This document shows, one piece after another, positions 54,382-63,402 of a DNA stretch of 64,000 nt; the first letter of the stretch is position 1, and every line of letters starts with the position of its first letter. The position numbers and the translations under genes were made by a program. Source of the DNA: Lichenicola cladoniae (GTDB lineage Bacteria; Pseudomonadota; Alphaproteobacteria; Acetobacterales; Acetobacteraceae); contig NZ_CP053708.1 of NCBI RefSeq assembly GCF_013201075.1, positions 239,001 to 303,000 on the forward strand, in the 5' to 3' direction. A model generated the notes under the pieces. The model had not been told where the DNA came from and ran no database searches. It saw only the letters and a list, made by a program, of their open reading frames with translations.

Positions 54382-56087
54382 TGGCTCGCCTCAGCCGACG
54401 CGCCTATGCGGACATGTACGGCCCGACCACCGGCGACCGCGTCCGGCTTGCCGATACTGCGCTGCTGATCGAGGTCGAACGCGATCTCACGCAGTATGGC
54501 GAGGAGGTGAAGTTCGGCGGCGGCAAGACCATCCGCGACGGCATGGGCCAGTCGCAGCTCAGCAACGCCGAGGGGGCCGTCGACACCGTCATCACCAATG
54601 CCCTGATCCTGGACCACTGGGGTATCGTCAAGGCCGATATCGGGATCGTTGCAGGTCGGATCTACAGGATCGGAAAGGCCGGTAATCCGGACGTGCAGGG
54701 CTCGATCGACATCATCATCGGACCGGGCACCGAGGTGATCGCCGCCGAGGGCAAGATCGTCACCGCCGGCGGCATCGACAGCCACATCCATTTCATCTGC
54801 CCGCAACAGGTCGATGAGGCGGTCGCGTCGGGCATCACGACGATGATCGGCGGCGGCACCGGCCCGGCGACCGGAACGTCCGCCACGACCTGCACGCCGG
54901 GGCCATGGCACCTCGCGCGCATGCTGCAGGCGGCCGAGGCTTTGCCGGTCAACATCGCGTTCGCGGGCAAGGGCAACGCCTCGCGGCCGGCGGCGCTCGA
55001 GGAGATGGTGCGGGCCGGCGCCGCGTGCCTGAAGCTGCACGAGGATTGGGGCACCACGCCGGCTGCGATCAACTGCGCACTCTCGGTCGCCGACCGGATG
55101 GACGTACAGGTGATGATCCATACCGACACGCTGAACGAAAGCGGGTTCGTCGAGGATACGATTGCCGCGTTCGAGGGCAGGACGATACACGCATTCCACA
55201 CCGAGGGCGCGGGAGGCGGGCATGCTCCCGACATCATCCGCGTCGCCGGCCTGCCGAACGTCCTGCCATCCTCGACCAATCCGACGCGGCCGTTCACGGT
55301 CAATACGCTGGACGAGCATCTCGACATGCTCATGGTCTGTCATCACCTCGACTCCAGTCTCCCGGAGGATATCGCCTTCGCGGAAAGCCGGATCAGGAAG
55401 GAAACGATCGCCGCCGAGGATATATTCCACGATCTCGGCGTGCTCTCGATGATCTCGTCGGACAGCCAGGCCATGGGCCGGGTCGGCGAGGTCATCATCC
55501 GGACATGGCAGACGGCGCACAAGATGAAGATGCAGCGGGGCGCGCTCGCCGGCGATGGGGACGCCGACAATGCACGCGCAAAACGCTATGTCGCCAAATA
55601 CACGATTAACCCTGCCATCGCGCACGGGATCAGCCACGAGGTCGGTTCGATCGAACCCGGCAAGCTTGCGGATCTCGTGGTGTGGCATCCTGCGTTTTTC
55701 GGCGTGAAGCCGGATCTCGTGATCAAGGGTGGCGCCATCGTGCATGCCCTGATGGGAGATCCGAACGCATCGATCCCGACGCCGCAGCCGGTGCATGGCC
55801 GCATGATGTTCGGCGCACTCGGCGGCGCCCTGGCCGCGAGCTGCATCACCTTCGTCTCCAACGCGGCCCTGGAAGACGATATCGGCCAGAGACTGGGCCT
55901 GAAGCGGATGCTGTCGGCGGTCCGGGACACCAGGGGTGGGATCGGCAAGCGGAGCATGATCCACAACGACGCGATGCCGATGATCGAGGTCGATCCGGAA
56001 ACCTACGAAGTGCGGGCGGACGGTGTGCTGCTCACATGCGAACCAGCGGCGGAGTTGCCCATGGCACAACGGTATTTCCTGTTTTGA
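54381..56087 (+). CDS. ureC: Urease alpha (catalytic) subunit
   Basis: A 568-residue nickel hydrolase splitting urea to ammonia and carbamate. Opening [17 protein letters not shown], metal HIHF, carbamylated Lys218 in CLKLHEDWG, and [13 protein letters not shown] and MVCHHLD (flap Cys and His) are all intact. The enzyme is cytoplasmic. Its ATG overlaps the ureB stop, and the TTG start of ureE overlaps its own stop. Long antisense frames over this gene are shadows. Confidence 0.98.
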   Translation: MARLSRRAYADMYGPTTGDRVRLADTALLIEVERDLTQYGEEVKFGGGKTIRDGMGQSQLSNAEGAVDTVITNALILDHWGIVKADIGIVAGRIYRIGKAGNPDVQGSIDIIIGPGTEVIAAEGKIVTAGGIDSHIHFICPQQVDEAVASGITTMIGGGTGPATGTSATTCTPGPWHLARMLQAAEALPVNIAFAGKGNASRPAALEEMVRAGAACLKLHEDWGTTPAAINCALSVADRMDVQVMIHTDTLNESGFVEDTIAAFEGRTIHAFHTEGAGGGHAPDIIRVAGLPNVLPSSTNPTRPFTVNTLDEHLDMLMVCHHLDSSLPEDIAFAESRIRKETIAAEDIFHDLGVLSMISSDSQAMGRVGEVIIRTWQTAHKMKMQRGALAGDGDADNARAKRYVAKYTINPAIAHGISHEVGSIEPGKLADLVVWHPAFFGVKPDLVIKGGAIVHALMGDPNASIPTPQPVHGRMMFGALGGALAASCITFVSNAALEDDIGQRLGLKRMLSAVRDTRGGIGKRSMIHNDAMPMIEVDPETYEVRADGVLLTCEPAAELPMAQRYFLF

Positions 56088-56593
56088 TCAGGGTCACGGT
56101 GGTCCTGCCGGCGGGACACTGGGATCCGGCGCGCGAAGTCGATCGACTCGTCGCCGATCATGACGGAAGGTTTCGGCGCCGTGTGCTGATGCAGGGAACG
56201 AAAGGCACCGAGTTTCTCCTCGATCTCGAAACGGCGCGGCACCTGTACGACGGCGACGGCCTTCTGCTTCCGGACGGGGCGGTCGTGCGCGTCACGGCAG
56301 CGCACGAGGCACTTCTCGAGATCAGGGCGGGGAGCATGACCTTGCTGCTCCAGCTGGCCTGGCATCTCGGAAACAGGCACCTGGCCGCATCCATCGAGAC
56401 CGACCGGATCCTGATCCGGAACGACCATGTCATTGCCGCCATGGTTCGGGGGTTGGGCGGACTGGTTCAGGAAATCGATGCGCCGTTCGATCCGCAGAGC
56501 GGCGCCTATCATGAACAGGATAGCCGGGCCCCGGACGTTCATGCGCACCACCATCACGAGCATGACGGACATGGACATACCCACGATCACTGA
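56084..56593 (+). CDS. ureE: Urease nickel metallochaperone UreE
   Basis: About 169 residues. The start is TTG at 56084, inside the ureC stop (TTGA); no ATG is suitably placed. The body has [14 protein letters not shown] and [10 protein letters not shown], standard UreE motifs. The C-terminus is His-rich ([17 protein letters not shown]), the nickel-storage tail found in many UreE proteins. Confidence 0.93.
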   Translation: MIRVTVVLPAGHWDPAREVDRLVADHDGRFRRRVLMQGTKGTEFLLDLETARHLYDGDGLLLPDGAVVRVTAAHEALLEIRAGSMTLLLQLAWHLGNRHLAASIETDRILIRNDHVIAAMVRGLGGLVQEIDAPFDPQSGAYHEQDSRAPDVHAHHHHEHDGHGHTHDH

Positions 56594-57251
56594 CAGCCAG
56601 CTGGTCAGGCTTATGGTGTGGCTGTCGCCATCGTTCCCGACGGGCGCATTCGCCTATAGCCACGGACTGGAGTGGGCAGTCGAGAAGGGGCTGGTGCATG
56701 ACCGGGCAAGCCTGATCGACTGGATGACGACCGTGATCACCAACGGATCCGGCTGGACCGACTGCGTTCTTCTCCGTCTCGCATGGCGATGCGACGATGA
56801 TGCGGCCCTGCAGGATGTGGCGGACCTGGCCGCGGCGCTGGCTCCGTCCCGGGAACGGCATGAAGAGATGACCGCACAGGGAAATGCATTTGCCCGTGCG
56901 ATCGGAACCTGGGGTGTGGTGCCCGGAATAATCGTGTCGGACGATCGCGCCCTCTGGCCGCTTCCGGTCGTGATGGGAGCGACGTTCCGGATCGCCGGGA
57001 TCGGGGAAGATCATGCCGCTCTGCTCGCGCTGCATGGTTTTGTGGCAAACCTGATCTCGGCCGCGGTGCGCCTGGTGCCACTTGGGCAGACCGATGGTCT
57101 CCGCGCCCTGGCAGCCCTGGAAGACCAAATTATTTCGACGAGCGCCGCAAGTGCATGCGCCGGCGCCGGGGATCTGGGCGGGTTCAGCCTGAACGCCGAT
57201 CTTGCGGCACTTCATCACGAAACACAGCAAACGAGACTGTTCCGCACATGA
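56562..57251 (+). CDS. ureF: Urease accessory protein UreF
   Basis: About 229 residues. [24 protein letters not shown] near the start is diagnostic. It acts with UreD and UreG as gate for GTP-dependent nickel insertion. ATG at 56562 lies within the ureE tail; ATG at 56571 is equally plausible. Overlaps ureG by four bases. Confidence 0.93.
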   Translation: MTDMDIPTITDSQLVRLMVWLSPSFPTGAFAYSHGLEWAVEKGLVHDRASLIDWMTTVITNGSGWTDCVLLRLAWRCDDDAALQDVADLAAALAPSRERHEEMTAQGNAFARAIGTWGVVPGIIVSDDRALWPLPVVMGATFRIAGIGEDHAALLALHGFVANLISAAVRLVPLGQTDGLRALAALEDQIISTSAASACAGAGDLGGFSLNADLAALHHETQQTRLFRT

Positions 57252-57898
57252 CACTTGCAGTTGCAGAGCCGCATAAGGACACCACCAACGGCCCGCTTCG
57301 TGTCGGGATCGGAGGTCCGGTCGGATCAGGCAAGACCGCGCTGATGGACGCATTGTGCCGAAAGTTCCGGGACCGGTATGATGTCGCCGCCATCACCAAC
57401 GACATCTACACGAAGGAAGATGCAGAGTTCCTGACGCGGGCTGGTTCCCTGGCACCGGAACGTATTCTCGGGATTGAAACCGGCGGTTGCCCGCACACGG
57501 CCATTCGGGAAGATGCCAGCATCAATCTCGCTGGCGTGGCGCAACTCAATCGGCAATATCCTGCGCTGGACGTCATCCTGATCGAGAGTGGCGGCGATAA
57601 CCTTGCCGCGACCTTCAGCCCCGAACTGGCCGACCTGACCATCTATGTCATCGACGTGTCCGCTGGAGACAAGATACCACGCAAGGGAGGGCCCGGGATA
57701 ACACGCAGCGACCTCCTGGTGATCAACAAGATCGACCTGGCGCCGCATGTCGGGGCCAGCCTCGAGATCATGGACCGGGACACGCGGCGGATGCGGCAGG
57801 AGCGCCCCTTCGTGTTCGCAAACGTCCGGGCGGGAACGGGCGTCGAGGAAATCGCGAGCTTCATCGAGCGCGCCGGGGGATTGGCGTCGTCCGGTTAA
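57248..57898 (+). CDS. ureG: Urease accessory GTPase UreG
   Basis: A 216-residue SIMIBI GTPase. P-loop [11 protein letters not shown], metal CPH motif in [34 protein letters not shown] and NKIDLAP are intact. ATG at 57248 overlaps the ureF stop. Last urease gene; a hairpin and a GntR gene follow. Confidence 0.97.
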   Translation: MTLAVAEPHKDTTNGPLRVGIGGPVGSGKTALMDALCRKFRDRYDVAAITNDIYTKEDAEFLTRAGSLAPERILGIETGGCPHTAIREDASINLAGVAQLNRQYPALDVILIESGGDNLAATFSPELADLTIYVIDVSAGDKIPRKGGPGITRSDLLVINKIDLAPHVGASLEIMDRDTRRMRQERPFVFANVRAGTGVEEIASFIERAGGLASSG

Positions 57899-57907
57899 AG
57901 CGACGGG

Positions 57908-57932
57908 CAACCGCAACGTCCGCGTGCGGTTG
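57908..57932 (+). terminator. Hairpin between ureG and the GntR gene
   Basis: Perfect 8-bp stem CAACCGCA/TGCGGTTG with a 9-base loop, starting ten bases after the ureG stop. No T tract; may attenuate read-through into the regulator gene. Confidence 0.4.
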
Positions 57933-57982
57933 GCGTCGCCCTCGGCGCTCGTGTAAGACGGGATCCAACCTTCTGGTGCCAG

Positions 57983-58624
57983 ATGTCGATCGTTCCTGAG
58001 TCCACACTGTCCCAGAGCGCGTTCGAGACCATGCGCGGCTGGATCGTGTCGGGTGAACTCGCCGCCGGCTCCGTGGTAAGCGAGCGACGTATTGCAGAGC
58101 GTCTTGGACTGTCCCGTACGCCGGTCAGGGAAGCGCTCGGCCGACTGGAAGGCGAGGGGCATCTGCGGCGGGACGGCCGTACGATCATCGTTAATGCGAT
58201 CGACTCACGCGAGATCATGGAAATCCTCGCACTGCGTGTCCTGCTCGAGGCCGAGGCGGCGCGCCTTGCCGCACGACGGGTTTCCGCATCCAAGGTCAAG
58301 GCCATTCGAACCGCGGTCAAAGCGATGCGTCAGGAAAAGGTGACGCCGGAACAGCATTGGCTGGTCGACGATCAGCTTCATAACGGGATAGCCGAAGCCA
58401 GCGGCAACCGGACCTTGCAGCGGCTCGTGGCCGATCTACGTGACCGTACCAGGATGTTCGGGATCGACAAGATCCCGGCGCGGTTCGCACCCGGTCAGAC
58501 GGAACATCTCGCCATCCTGGACGCACTCGAGAAGCAGGATCCGGATGCGGCGGCAGCGCAGATGGAGCTTCATCTGCAGAATGTCAGGAAAGCTATTCTC
58601 TCGAGTTTTTCCCTGGACGAGTGA
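57983..58624 (+). CDS. GntR family regulator, FCD subfamily (urease/amine locus)
   Basis: A 213-residue regulator. The winged helix spans about residues 8-70 (SAFETMRGWIVSGELAAGSVV, LGLSRTPVREALGRLEGEG) and the FCD domain follows (LRVLLEAEAARLAARRVS, HNGIAEASGNRTLQRLV, HLAILDALEKQD). It sits 84 bases after ureG and is convergent with a dehydrogenase gene. It is the natural candidate to bind the GGTATACC sites at 51583 and 51704. Confidence 0.88.
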   Translation: MSIVPESTLSQSAFETMRGWIVSGELAAGSVVSERRIAERLGLSRTPVREALGRLEGEGHLRRDGRTIIVNAIDSREIMEILALRVLLEAEAARLAARRVSASKVKAIRTAVKAMRQEKVTPEQHWLVDDQLHNGIAEASGNRTLQRLVADLRDRTRMFGIDKIPARFAPGQTEHLAILDALEKQDPDAAAAQMELHLQNVRKAILSSFSLDE

Positions 58625-58644
58625 GCGACTGCTCCACTGAAGCC

Positions 58645-58665
58645 TCGTCCGGCCGAACCGGACGA
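58645..58665. terminator. Hairpin between convergent GntR and dehydrogenase genes
   Basis: Perfect 8-bp stem TCGTCCGG/CCGGACGA with loop CCGAA, placed midway between the two stops. No T tract, but the placement suits a shared terminator. Confidence 0.5.
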
Positions 58666-58685
58666 AGATGCTGCCGGACTGAGCG

Positions 58686-59714
58686 CTAGCTGCCACCCGG
58701 CGGAATGATCACGGACTTGATTCCCTGCCGCTGCCATGAATGCTCGAGAGCCTTGCCCCAGTCTTTCAGCTTGAACTCGTGCGTCACGATCTCGTCCACC
58801 TTGACCTGACCGGTCTCGAGATAGGCGAGTGCCCGCCCGAAATCGTGGATCTGGGCAAAGGATCCCTTGATCGTGATCTCGTTGCGAAAGACGTCGAACG
58901 GGTTGACCGGAAATGTCGCCGGTTCGGGGTAGACGCCATAGATCAGCACGGTGCCGCCGCGACGCGTCTGCCGTACGGCTTCCGCGCACATCTCCGGCGC
59001 GCCCGTGGCTTCCACCACATAGTCGAACCCGTTGGGGCTGATGTCGCGCAACGCAGCACGATGCGCCTCGGGATGATGGCGGTCCACGGCAACCACCCGG
59101 TCCGCCGACAGCCGCTCGGCCAGTGTCAGCTTCGGGCCTGCAGGTGCGGCGACGGTCAGGCGCGCAGCACCGTTCCGCTTAAGCAGCTGTGCCAGTACCT
59201 GTCCGGTCGGCCCGGCGCCGAACATCAGAACATCCGCACCAGGTCTGACATCTAGTACGTCCATGCCATGCACCGCGCAGGCGGTCGGTTCAACCATGAC
59301 GGCCTCGCGCCACGGCAGGCCCGACACGGAGAAGAGCTCGCGCGCCTTGATCCGCATGAACTCCGCGAATCCGCCATCCATCTGAATGCCGTAGGCCACC
59401 AGGTTCTCGCAGCGTAGCTGCTCGCCGCGGCGGCAATAGAAGCACTCCATGCAGGCGCGGTTGCAGTTGGCCACCACCCGGTCGCCGGCCCGCCAGTTTC
59501 CTGCGGCCTTGCCGACTTCGACGATCTCGCCGGCAAATTCATGTCCCGGGATGAGCGGGAACCGTGGCCCGAACTCGCCCTCGTGAATATGCAGATCGGT
59601 GCCGCACAATCCACAGGCGCGAACGCGGATCACCACCTCGTCGTCCTCGACCTTCGGTTCTGCGACATCGCGATACGAAAACGAGCGCGGTGCATCGTAG
59701 ACAATGGCCTTCAT
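58686..59714 (-). CDS. Zinc-dependent medium-chain alcohol/polyol dehydrogenase
   Basis: A 342-residue NAD(P) enzyme. Catalytic zinc region GLCGTDLHIHEGEFG and PLIPGHEFAGEIVEVG, structural zinc site in NRACMECFYCRRGEQLRCENL, and the Rossmann motif MFGAGPTGQVLAQLL. This is the sorbitol/threonine/arabinitol dehydrogenase group. Beside a DeoR regulator, a kinase-like gene and a sugar/polyol ABC importer, polyol oxidation is the likely role. Confidence 0.88.
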   Translation of the reverse strand: MKAIVYDAPRSFSYRDVAEPKVEDDEVVIRVRACGLCGTDLHIHEGEFGPRFPLIPGHEFAGEIVEVGKAAGNWRAGDRVVANCNRACMECFYCRRGEQLRCENLVAYGIQMDGGFAEFMRIKARELFSVSGLPWREAVMVEPTACAVHGMDVLDVRPGADVLMFGAGPTGQVLAQLLKRNGAARLTVAAPAGPKLTLAERLSADRVVAVDRHHPEAHRAALRDISPNGFDYVVEATGAPEMCAEAVRQTRRGGTVLIYGVYPEPATFPVNPFDVFRNEITIKGSFAQIHDFGRALAYLETGQVKVDEIVTHEFKLKDWGKALEHSWQRQGIKSVIIPPGGS

Positions 59715-59774
59715 GACATGCTTCTCCCTTTTTTCGGACCGTGGGCGCGCCGTGTCGCGGCGGCCTGTTCCGTT

Positions 59775-60590
59775 TCAACCCGCCACGACGATCTTGACCC
59801 CGGCCTCTTCCAGTGCTGCTGCGAGGTCGCCATCAGGCTGGGCGTCGGTGACCAGATATTCCACCAGATCGTAGTTCGCCACCATCGCGAAAGCCTGGAC
59901 GTCGAACTTGCTGCTGTCGGCCAGCAGGATCGTTCGCTGGCACGCGGCCATCATCTCCCTGGTGGCCGTCGCTTCTTCCAGTTTGCTGATCGAGCAACCC
60001 TTCGACGACAGGCCCGACACGGCCATGACCGCGGTATCGACCGAGATCTGGGGCATTGCCGCGAAGCCGGCAAAACCGACCATGACCTGTGAACTCGCGA
60101 TGTAGGTACCACCGAGAACATACACGGCCCGGACGGCATGCGCCGGCAGGATGGACGGCACATGCAGGTTGTTGGTGACGATCGTAAGGTCGTGATGGCT
60201 GCCGAGCTCGTCCGCGAAGTAGGCGATGCTCGATCCGCCGTTCAGCATCAGCGTCTCGCGATCCCGAATCAGTTGCGCCGCAGCCTTGCCGATGCGCTCT
60301 TTCGGATTCCGCTGCATGTTCATGCGGCTATCCAGCGTCGTGATGGAGGAGGTCACCAGCCGCTCCCGCGGGACGGCGCCGCCGTGGGTGCGGACCAGCA
60401 GGCCGCGCTCCTCCAGAAGAGTGAGGTCGCGCCGGATCGTGTCCCTGGAGACGCCGAAGATATTGACGAGTTCGCTGGCGGAGACCTGACCGCGCTTCTT
60501 CACCAGCTCGACCAGCTTGGTCTGGCGCGCCGCCGGCAGGTTGCTGCTTACCTCATCCTGGTTGCCGGTCCGAAGCAGCATCTCGTCCAC
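59775..60590 (-). CDS. DeoR/GlpR family transcriptional repressor
   Basis: A 271-residue sugar-operon repressor. The start is placed at GTG 60590, with GGAGG six bases upstream. Residues about 20-75 hold the HTH (RQTKLVELVKKRGQVSASELV, GVSRDTIRRDL), followed by ALLVRTHGGAV-type hinge (LLVRTHGGAVPRE) and a phosphosugar-sensing domain (LMLNGGSSI, TIVTNNLHVPSILP). It is divergent from the kinase/ABC operon and probably controls both directions. Confidence 0.9.
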   Translation of the reverse strand: MDEMLLRTGNQDEVSSNLPAARQTKLVELVKKRGQVSASELVNIFGVSRDTIRRDLTLLEERGLLVRTHGGAVPRERLVTSSITTLDSRMNMQRNPKERIGKAAAQLIRDRETLMLNGGSSIAYFADELGSHHDLTIVTNNLHVPSILPAHAVRAVYVLGGTYIASSQVMVGFAGFAAMPQISVDTAVMAVSGLSSKGCSISKLEEATATREMMAACQRTILLADSSKFDVQAFAMVANYDLVEYLVTDAQPDGDLAAALEEAGVKIVVAG

Positions 60591-60666
60591 CAATTACCTC
60601 CAGATCACCCGGCTGATCAGCCCGCCGAATTAACACAAACCTGGCACGGATGACCAGCATCGCAGG

Positions 60667-60695
60667 TTGACAGCATGCAGCATGCTGCAGATAAC
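60667..60695 (+). promoter_or_regulatory. Sigma-70 promoter with palindromic operator in the spacer
   Basis: A perfect -35 TTGACA (60667-60672), a 17-base spacer and GATAAC (60690-60695, four of six). The spacer contains the perfect 14-bp palindrome TGCAGCATGCTGCA (60676-60689). This drives the kinase/ABC operon starting at 60784; the palindrome is the probable DeoR-family operator. Confidence 0.62.
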
Positions 60696-60783
60696 CGCAG
60701 AACTGCGCATGCTCAGGCATGAAGATGGCATAAACGCCACAGAGCGGACGGTCGGGGTGCACGCGCCCCGGGGAGGTCGAACC

Positions 60784-62052
60784 ATGAGCTGGAATGACGA
60801 CTATCGACATGCTGCGAGCCGTCTCGACGATCATATAGCGCATGCCAGGCTGACCTTGTGCGGTCTGTCTGCCTGCGTCGATGCGATGGTCTCGTTGCAT
60901 GACGCACAGGCGCTTCTGGAAGCGACTGCACCTGCCGAGGCCGTCGAGTTCGCCGGGATGCTCGTCGCTCGCGCAAAGGCCGGGATCGGCGGCGAGATTC
61001 GTGTCGACTGGCCCGGTGGCCCGGATTGGCTCGATAACACCCTGGCGTTCCGGCACCTCCCCGGAGGGACCGGGCCACATGCGGCGCGAATCCTCACGCG
61101 GCTTGGCGCGCCGGCGTTGCTCGCACTCGCAACCCGCAGTCCCGAGCAGATGGCTGCCCTGGATCCAGGTCTTCATCTTGCGCATGAGGGACAGGCTGTC
61201 GAGATCGCCCAGCTCCGGCCGACACAGCCGAATGCGAACAAGATCTATATTTTCGAATTCAGCGCCGGACGCGCGCTCGACGGCGCACTCCTGAAGCGAT
61301 CGTCACGGATCATCGTAAGGTTCGATGATCCCGGTCTCGAGGATGACAGCGAATACAACGCGCTCAGTGCCCGGCTTGCCCGCAACGCCGGTGCCGGCGT
61401 GCTCTCCGGCTATAACTGCGTGGGGCGGGGTGACCTCGAGGGCGCGCTTGCCAGAACGCGGCGCCTGGTCGGGGAATGGCGCAGGCAAGGCACGTTCGTG
61501 ATCCACCTGGAGCTGGCCGGGTATGAGTGCGACGCCTACCGCGACGCGGTCCTCGAGGGATTGTCCGGGCACATCACCTCGCTGGGACTGAGCCTGTCGG
61601 AATACGAGGCGCTGGTCCCTCCGGATACGTCTCTCGCGACCGGGATGTTCGACCTGGCAGTCCGTCTGCACCTTCAGAGGATATGCGTGCATGCCGACAA
61701 CTGGGCAGCGTCACTGACCACCGGCGATGCTACGCAGGAGCGGGAGGCGCTGCTGGCCGGATGTCTGCTGGCCAGTTCCAGGGCGGCGACCGGGCAGGTC
61801 TCGAAGCCGGAGGGCGCGTCCGCCGAGGCTATCTTCGAGCCACCACCGGAGCTTCCAGCATCCCTCGGAGGACGCAGCTTCGTTGCTGTTTCCGCGCCCT
61901 ACGTGGCGAGGCCGGCAACGACGTTGGGCCTGGGCGACACGTTCATGGCCGGATGCCTCCTTGTGCTGGGGCAGGACGACAGGCCCCGGCTGGCGGCCTG
62001 GCAGCGGCCGGACGCCGCGATCACCGCCGCGACTCACGAAAGCGTCGAATAA
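60784..62052 (+). CDS. ADP-dependent phosphofructokinase/glucokinase-like protein
   Basis: A 422-residue ribokinase-fold protein. NANKIYIFEF, the extended alpha/beta core, and GLGDTFMAGCLL with catalytic Asp385 match the ADP_PFK_GK family, which phosphorylates sugars using ADP or is of uncertain specificity in bacteria. The ATG at 60784 has GGGAGG seven bases upstream; a longer frame from 60667 crosses the promoter and is rejected. It leads an operon with a sugar/polyol ABC importer, so it probably phosphorylates the imported substrate or its oxidised product. Confidence 0.8.
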   Translation: MSWNDDYRHAASRLDDHIAHARLTLCGLSACVDAMVSLHDAQALLEATAPAEAVEFAGMLVARAKAGIGGEIRVDWPGGPDWLDNTLAFRHLPGGTGPHAARILTRLGAPALLALATRSPEQMAALDPGLHLAHEGQAVEIAQLRPTQPNANKIYIFEFSAGRALDGALLKRSSRIIVRFDDPGLEDDSEYNALSARLARNAGAGVLSGYNCVGRGDLEGALARTRRLVGEWRRQGTFVIHLELAGYECDAYRDAVLEGLSGHITSLGLSLSEYEALVPPDTSLATGMFDLAVRLHLQRICVHADNWAASLTTGDATQEREALLAGCLLASSRAATGQVSKPEGASAEAIFEPPPELPASLGGRSFVAVSAPYVARPATTLGLGDTFMAGCLLVLGQDDRPRLAAWQRPDAAITAATHESVE

Positions 62053-62072
62053 GAAAAGTTGGAGATGTCCAG

Positions 62073-63395
62073 ATGAAACAAACGCGCACACTCGCAACGA
62101 TGCTCGCCATTAGCTTCGGCATCGCATCGAACGCCCCTGTTCAGGCCGCCACGACGATCACGATCGCAACCGTGAACAATTCCGACATGATCGTCATGGA
62201 GAAGCTGTCGTCGCAGTTCGAGAAGGAAAACCCGGACATAAAGCTGCACTGGGTCACGCTCGAAGAGAACGTGCTCCGTCAACGCGTCACGACCGACGTC
62301 GCCACGCATGCGGGTCAGCTCGATCTCGTTACGGTAGGCGTCTACGAGGTTCCGATCTGGGGCAAGCTGGGATGGCTGTCGCCATTCACCGACATCCCAG
62401 CCTCCTACCAGGTAGACGATTTGCTGAAGCCGATCCGCAACGCGCTGACCGTCGACGGTCATCTCGACGCGTTGCCGTTCTACGGCGAAAGCACCTTCAC
62501 GATCTATCGGACCGACCTGTTCAAGGCCAAGAACCTGGTGATGCCTGCAAACCCCACCTGGACCCAGATCGCGGACTTCGCAGCCAAGCTGAACGATTCG
62601 TCGCAGGGCGTCTATGGCATCTGCCTGCGTGGCAAGCCGGGCTGGGGCGAGAACATGGGCACGATCGGGGACCTCGCCAACAGCTTCGGCGGCCGCTACT
62701 TCGACATGAACTGGAATGCCCAGCTCGAGTCGGCGCCTTGGAAACAGGCTGTCAATTTCTACGTCAAGCTGCTGAAGGATTCCGGACCGCCGGGTGTGGT
62801 CTCGAACGGCTACAATGAAACCCTGGCATTGTTTGCCAGCGGCAAGTGCGCGATGTGGGTCGACGCCACCGTGTCGGCGAGTTTCCTCGGCAATCCGACC
62901 CAGAGCAAGGTGGTCGGCAAGGTCGGCTACGTGGCGGCACCTTATGAGACGTCCGCCGTCGGTTCGCATTATCTTTGGGCCTGGACGCTGGCAGTCCCGA
63001 AAACCTCGCGCAAGGCGGAAGCCGCCAAGCGTTTCGCGCTGTGGGCAACCTCGCCGGCCTATATCGCGCTTGTCGCCAAGACCTCCGGATGGGGTGCCGT
63101 CCCACCCGGAACGCGCACCTCGACCTATGCCAATCCGGACTATCTGAAGGCCGCGCCCTACGCGCCGATCGTGCTGCAGGCCATGCAGACGGCGGATCCG
63201 AGGCATCCGGTCGATCAGCCGGTTCCCTATGTCGGGATCAGCTATGTCGGCATCCCCGAGTGGCAGGATATCGGCACGAATATCGGCCAGCAGATCGCCG
63301 CGGCGGTGTCGGGCCAGGAGAGCGTCGATAACGCGCTCAAGCAGGCCCAGCAGGACACGACCCGCGCCATGACGCAGGGCGGGTATCTCAAGTAG
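62073..63395 (+). CDS. Sugar/polyol ABC transporter substrate-binding protein
   Basis: A 440-residue periplasmic receptor. A Sec signal (TMLAISFGIASNAPVQA) precedes TITIATVNNSDMIVMEKLS. The sequence FYGESTFTIYRTDLF, GKPGWGENM and the C-terminal SYVGIPEWQDIGT are typical of polyol (mannitol/sorbitol, SmoE-like) binding proteins. GGAG lies nine bases before the ATG. The frame upstream is kinase shadow. Confidence 0.9.
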   Translation: MKQTRTLATMLAISFGIASNAPVQAATTITIATVNNSDMIVMEKLSSQFEKENPDIKLHWVTLEENVLRQRVTTDVATHAGQLDLVTVGVYEVPIWGKLGWLSPFTDIPASYQVDDLLKPIRNALTVDGHLDALPFYGESTFTIYRTDLFKAKNLVMPANPTWTQIADFAAKLNDSSQGVYGICLRGKPGWGENMGTIGDLANSFGGRYFDMNWNAQLESAPWKQAVNFYVKLLKDSGPPGVVSNGYNETLALFASGKCAMWVDATVSASFLGNPTQSKVVGKVGYVAAPYETSAVGSHYLWAWTLAVPKTSRKAEAAKRFALWATSPAYIALVAKTSGWGAVPPGTRTSTYANPDYLKAAPYAPIVLQAMQTADPRHPVDQPVPYVGISYVGIPEWQDIGTNIGQQIAAAVSGQESVDNALKQAQQDTTRAMTQGGYLK

Positions 63396-63402
63396 ACGCG
63401 CG

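Noticed and set aside
54189-56069. A 626-codon reverse frame over ureB/ureC
   Set aside because: Antisense shadow in GC-rich DNA; low-complexity Arg/Asp/His-rich translation, while the forward frame is textbook urease.
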